Program-made: the position numbers and the translations under genes | Notes under the pieces: generated by a model | The model's input: the letters and a program-made list of their open reading frames with translations, nothing else | What the model was told of the DNA's origin: nothing | The model's database searches: none | Part shown: positions 60,611-64,000 of the stretch, piece by piece | Numbering within the stretch: the stretch's first letter is position 1 | Layout: each line of letters opens with the position of its first letter | Assembly (NCBI RefSeq): GCF_040807025.1 | Contig: NC_090945.1 | Span: 78,840,088-78,904,087 of the forward strand | Reading direction: 5' to 3' | Origin: Struthio camelus | Taxonomy: Eukaryota; Chordata; Aves; Struthioniformes; Struthionidae | Length of the DNA: 64,000 nucleotides

Positions 60611-63600
60611 AGATGCTGCTTTGAGGAGTGTGCAGGAACAATGCGTACATAACGTGATACTTCCGCTGGCGTGTTGGCCTCGCTTCTGCCGGTGTGTCTT
60701 AGGGACTTTAAAGTGTGCATCAGTAGTTCAGATTCTCATAACTACTGAGAGATCTAATATCTGATAAATCTGTTTTTAACCCTTTGTATTTTGGACCTCT
60801 GCAATACCCCATGACAGTTCAGTAATTTTTGTAATCTGAGTTTAAGCTTTTATATTAGCAAGATGCTTTGATAACTTTTGGTCCTTAACAGGATGTTGAA
60901 CTTAATAGTTTATGCTATATCCTTACTGACTTTATGCTTCAGCCCATACAGTGACACAGTGGATTTGCTTGGCAAGAAGGGCTTCTCGTAGAAGATAGCA
61001 TCAGAGATGTAAAGACTTGAACACTTCTGCCAAAGCAGCAAGACTAGTGTCGCTTGTGGAGTAGGAGTATTAGGATTAGAGAGGGGACTAGTCAACAGTG
61101 ATTTCTGCACCAGTTTAAAATTGCACACAAAGTAGGGATGGATGGTGGGGATGTAGGGGGAGGAATAACCTTCCTCGAAGGGTGTGATGGGGGTGGGAAT
61201 ACTTTATAAAGAGCAAAACACATCAGGAGTGCTGTGACTGAGCTTAGATTGCAGGAGATGACTTCTGATCTCTCTTACTGAATCTTTGCATCAGCTTATT
61301 TTATTTTTACTTTATGTGGACCAGTTTACAGAAGCTAGTGTGAATAGGTATTAGGATGAGATGTCATACCAATGTTGTTTAACCATCTAAACTAAAGTAA
61401 CAAATACACTGTTAGCCATTTGAAGGTTGTTAGGCATTCATTTTTATTTCTATTAAAGAAATAAAGCAGAGAGCACTATTGCTCTCTGAAGTCACTATAG
61501 TGGTCACTATGTTTGCAGGTGGATGTATTAGCTGTACTGTGGCCTCACACACTTTGCTTCACAGATTATTTTGATTAAACTTTCTCCCTGATTTTTTTTT
61601 TGAATTTTTATTTTCTAGGTGTGCCCTGTTGGGCACAGTAAAAGTGGATGAAAGTGAACTATTACAATATATAATCTCGGTTCACAAGTTGCACAGTGTC
61701 ACTGCTATAGATAGCTCGAATATGAAAGTAGAAAATGTACATGTGAATAGTATAGTGAAGTAACTGCTCTCGTTTCCTAGGTAGCCTCACTTACATTAGA
61801 CTTTCTGCAAGACTGCTATTTTAGCATGCACCAGATAAAAATATCAATGAATCCCTTACAACGCTAGCAGGGTACCCTATGAGTCAAGCCTAGATTGGCT
61901 AAAGTAGGTTAAGTATTGGCTTATGAAGTTTGTCCGGATTGTGTTCTCTAAATAGTGCGTTGCTTTAAATAGTTTGAGTTGCTTATGTAAAGCTTGTCTC
62001 TTCTAGCCTCCTGTCAAAATGGGAACAAACAGGTTATTTGAGGTAGAAGTATTTGCTGCTCGTGGTTACAGTAGAGTCAGCATAGCCTGTTCTCTGCCTG
62101 GTACACTGCTTCCATATAGCACAATTTGGAGAAGATGCAAATGAATGGGAGTTGCAAGTGTACTCGATAAAACTCTTAAAAGTATTTCTGTAAGAAGGTG
62201 TAGCACAGCATCTCTTGTCAGAAACTAGATGATTTATTTTGCCTGCAGAGAGCGCTTTGCAATTCGGTGATGCAGTGATACAAAACCACTCCTTCTAGGG
62301 TAAAACGATTGATAGATGTCCTTGCACTGCATGCAGTATGTCTTCGGCACCCTTGATGCCCTTGTTTTCTGGATTATGATATGTGGAAAGCGTAATACAA
62401 ACGAGCTCTGAGTAGTGAGGGATTGGACTGGGGTAATAGAGATCAATAAAATGCAGCAAGTGTTAATATGCAGCACTATCTAATTTGTCAGTAGCTTCTC
62501 TTAAAGTAAGATTAAGGACGGAAAAGAACAGCTGTAAATGCAGCAGTTGAGCCAGGGACAAAATCTTGATTCTTGTCTGAAGACTTGATCCCTATTCTTA
62601 GAGGAACCTTTAAACATTTGAAAAACATAAGTTAATGCTGGCCTACCTTTGCTTTGAAAAAGAGCTTTGGGCCTTTTTTTTTTTTTTAACATGGTAATAA
62701 TTTGTGTAAGTGATCATAAATCAAGAAAGGGAAAGGTGATTATTTATATTTCAAAAGGTGTAAAGCAATTTAAGCTCAATGGTCTTGGTCAGTAGAAAGG
62801 GGCTAAGCTTCAAAACTGTTCAGGTAAGTAAAATCAGTGATTTAAAATCCACTTTTTGTGATTGTAGATATAAATTTAATCAATTTATAGCAGAAAGAAA
62901 AATTCAGCAGTGGGCCTTAAGGGAAAACGTACTTCTCCTCTTTGCGTGTACAATGTTTTGCTAAGTTCAGGGTACCAAAGACTTCACCATTTGCAAAGTC
63001 TAATTTTTTTTCTTTAAAGGCAGCTTTGAGTTGAAAGACAAATGTCTGAATGAAAATAGGTACAGTAAACTGCTGGTATGTTTAGTAAGGTTCAACAGTG
63101 TGAAAACGGGCCTGCAGGATTTTGAATAACGCAATGCAAGTCAACTTCATTCTCCTAAGGCTTGGCCAAGCTATTACATTTATTCTACTGTATGAGTTCA
63201 GAAGCTAGAGAGTAAGTAAAAAAAAAAAAAAAAAAAGGAAGACCCTATTTCTCGCCAAAGAGAAGTAGAAGGTTAAAGCGTTTCTTTCAGTGCTTCTGTA
63301 ACTGCTCTCCTGTGGCAGTTACAAAAGGGAGAGACCCCTTGAACAAATTACAGTGATGGCCAGTGACAGTCCCAGCACCATTCCCATCAGTGAAACAGTA
63401 CAGATACTCTGGAACATTTTGTATCAGTCTCTGGATAGCAGACATGTGATAAACTTCAAGTATTATGGTAAGGTTGTAGGTTAAATCGGCTCCTTCAGAG
63501 CCGAGTGATATGCATCTACTATATAGTATGACTATGCCTTCCATATCCTCAAGTTCAACGAAAAATAATGTACAATAGTTTGAGTTGAATGCTGCCTCCA

Positions 63601-64000
63601 GGGATGTGGCTTTCTTAGCAGATAAAGTCTTTTTGTGAAGCAAAGGCAGTTTTGCTTAAGACACAACGTTTATTCAGACTCACTTTAGATAGTGGCATTT
63701 ATTTTTGGATCTTCTTACTGGTATGATAACAAATAATATTTTGTGGTAATGAAACTTAAATTACTGGTCTTCTGGTTAGAAGAAGTGTATGAGAGCTCTT
63801 ATATCCCATCTTTGAAAGCAACTTCTACAGGGGTGGGAGGAAGGGTAGCAAATATGACAGCTAGAGATCAGGGGCCTGTGTCCAGTTGTTGTTTTCTCTT
63901 CTGTGAACAAACATTGTGTACAAACGCACTTTCTCTTTCCTGAGATCTTTTTATCAGAAGAGTTTAGAGGAGTTACACTTGAGCAGTAGCTTTCGCTGTA

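Larger units (their letters stand above)
25750..64000 (+). other. FAM53A: FAM53A gene locus (5' part; 3' end outside window)
   Basis: This span runs from the inferred transcription start in the CpG island to the window edge. Three coding exons join in phase (78 + 55 + 803 nt) into 312 codons. They are bounded by AG acceptors and GT donors, and they match the FAM53A member of the FAM53 family: the N terminus starts MVTLITEKLQ, where FAM53C begins MITLITEQLQ and FAM53B is unlike either. FAM53 proteins are Ser-rich nuclear proteins without a known enzymatic domain. FAM53A is also called dorsal neural-tube nuclear protein, and FAM53B (zebrafish simplet) is linked to beta-catenin nuclear localisation in Wnt signalling. 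The stop codon and 3' UTR were not found, so the gene is partial here. The transcription start is inferred from the promoter context, not seen directly. Confidence 0.9.
55592..64000 (+). other. FAM53A: FAM53A intron 4, partial (at least 8.4 kb)
   Basis: This runs from the GTGAGA donor to the window edge. I searched for the acidic C-terminal block expected of FAM53A and did not find it, so the last exon probably lies beyond 64000. It contains an intronic AATAAA at 55859-55864, an AT-rich patch at 59484-59545, a short repeat fragment near 60545-60605, a hairpin at 61467-61488 and a 19-base A run at 63218-63236. Confidence 0.7.

Noticed and set aside
61619..61651. Acceptor-like site (pyrimidine tract plus CTAG) followed by an in-phase frame, as a possible last FAM53A exon.
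   Set aside because: In the required phase it encodes only ten residues before TGA, and these do not resemble the expected acidic FAM53A C terminus.
1..64000. CRISPR arrays, tRNA or rRNA genes, phage or bacterial operons, intact retroviral genes.
   Set aside because: No regularly spaced repeats, no recognisable tRNA or rRNA sequence, no long viral-type reading frames; the only sizeable coding frame belongs to FAM53A.

Overview
The window looks like nuclear DNA from a vertebrate, most likely a bird. It has spliced coding exons separated by long non-coding introns, a CpG-island promoter, and CR1 LINE 3' ends of the avian/archosaur type (about 2578-2905 and 9190-9262). Overall repeat density is low. 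Several interspersed repeats are old but still readable (MIR-like and CR1-like fragments), which suggests a slowly evolving lineage such as a palaeognath bird; a crocodilian is a weaker alternative. That placement is inference. I see no bacterial genes, operons, phage or CRISPR.

One protein-coding gene is well supported: FAM53A, on the plus strand. A GC-rich CpG-island promoter lies at about 25.2-26.1 kb. A 21-kb intron follows, then an exon holding the 5' UTR end, the start codon and 26 codons (46782-47028). Next come a 55-nt coding exon (52449-52503) and a large coding exon (54789-55591). The phases agree, and together the exons encode residues 1-312. The last part of the protein, by family comparison roughly 85-100 residues, is not visible and probably lies beyond position 64000, so the window ends inside the last intron.

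The 25 kb upstream of the promoter holds no gene I can support. Its content is decayed repeats, a 72-bp tandem duplication, a pentanucleotide microsatellite, homopolymer runs and otherwise unremarkable non-coding sequence. The introns hold one long decayed CR1 copy, small repeat fragments, poly-A/T tracts and nothing else I can recognise as a gene or RNA.

No new multi-gene system is present. The points most worth checking concern FAM53A expression: four short upstream ORFs in the leader exon, a possible intronic polyadenylation isoform just after the large exon, and the clustered promoter motifs. There are also several structural DNA features of unknown meaning.
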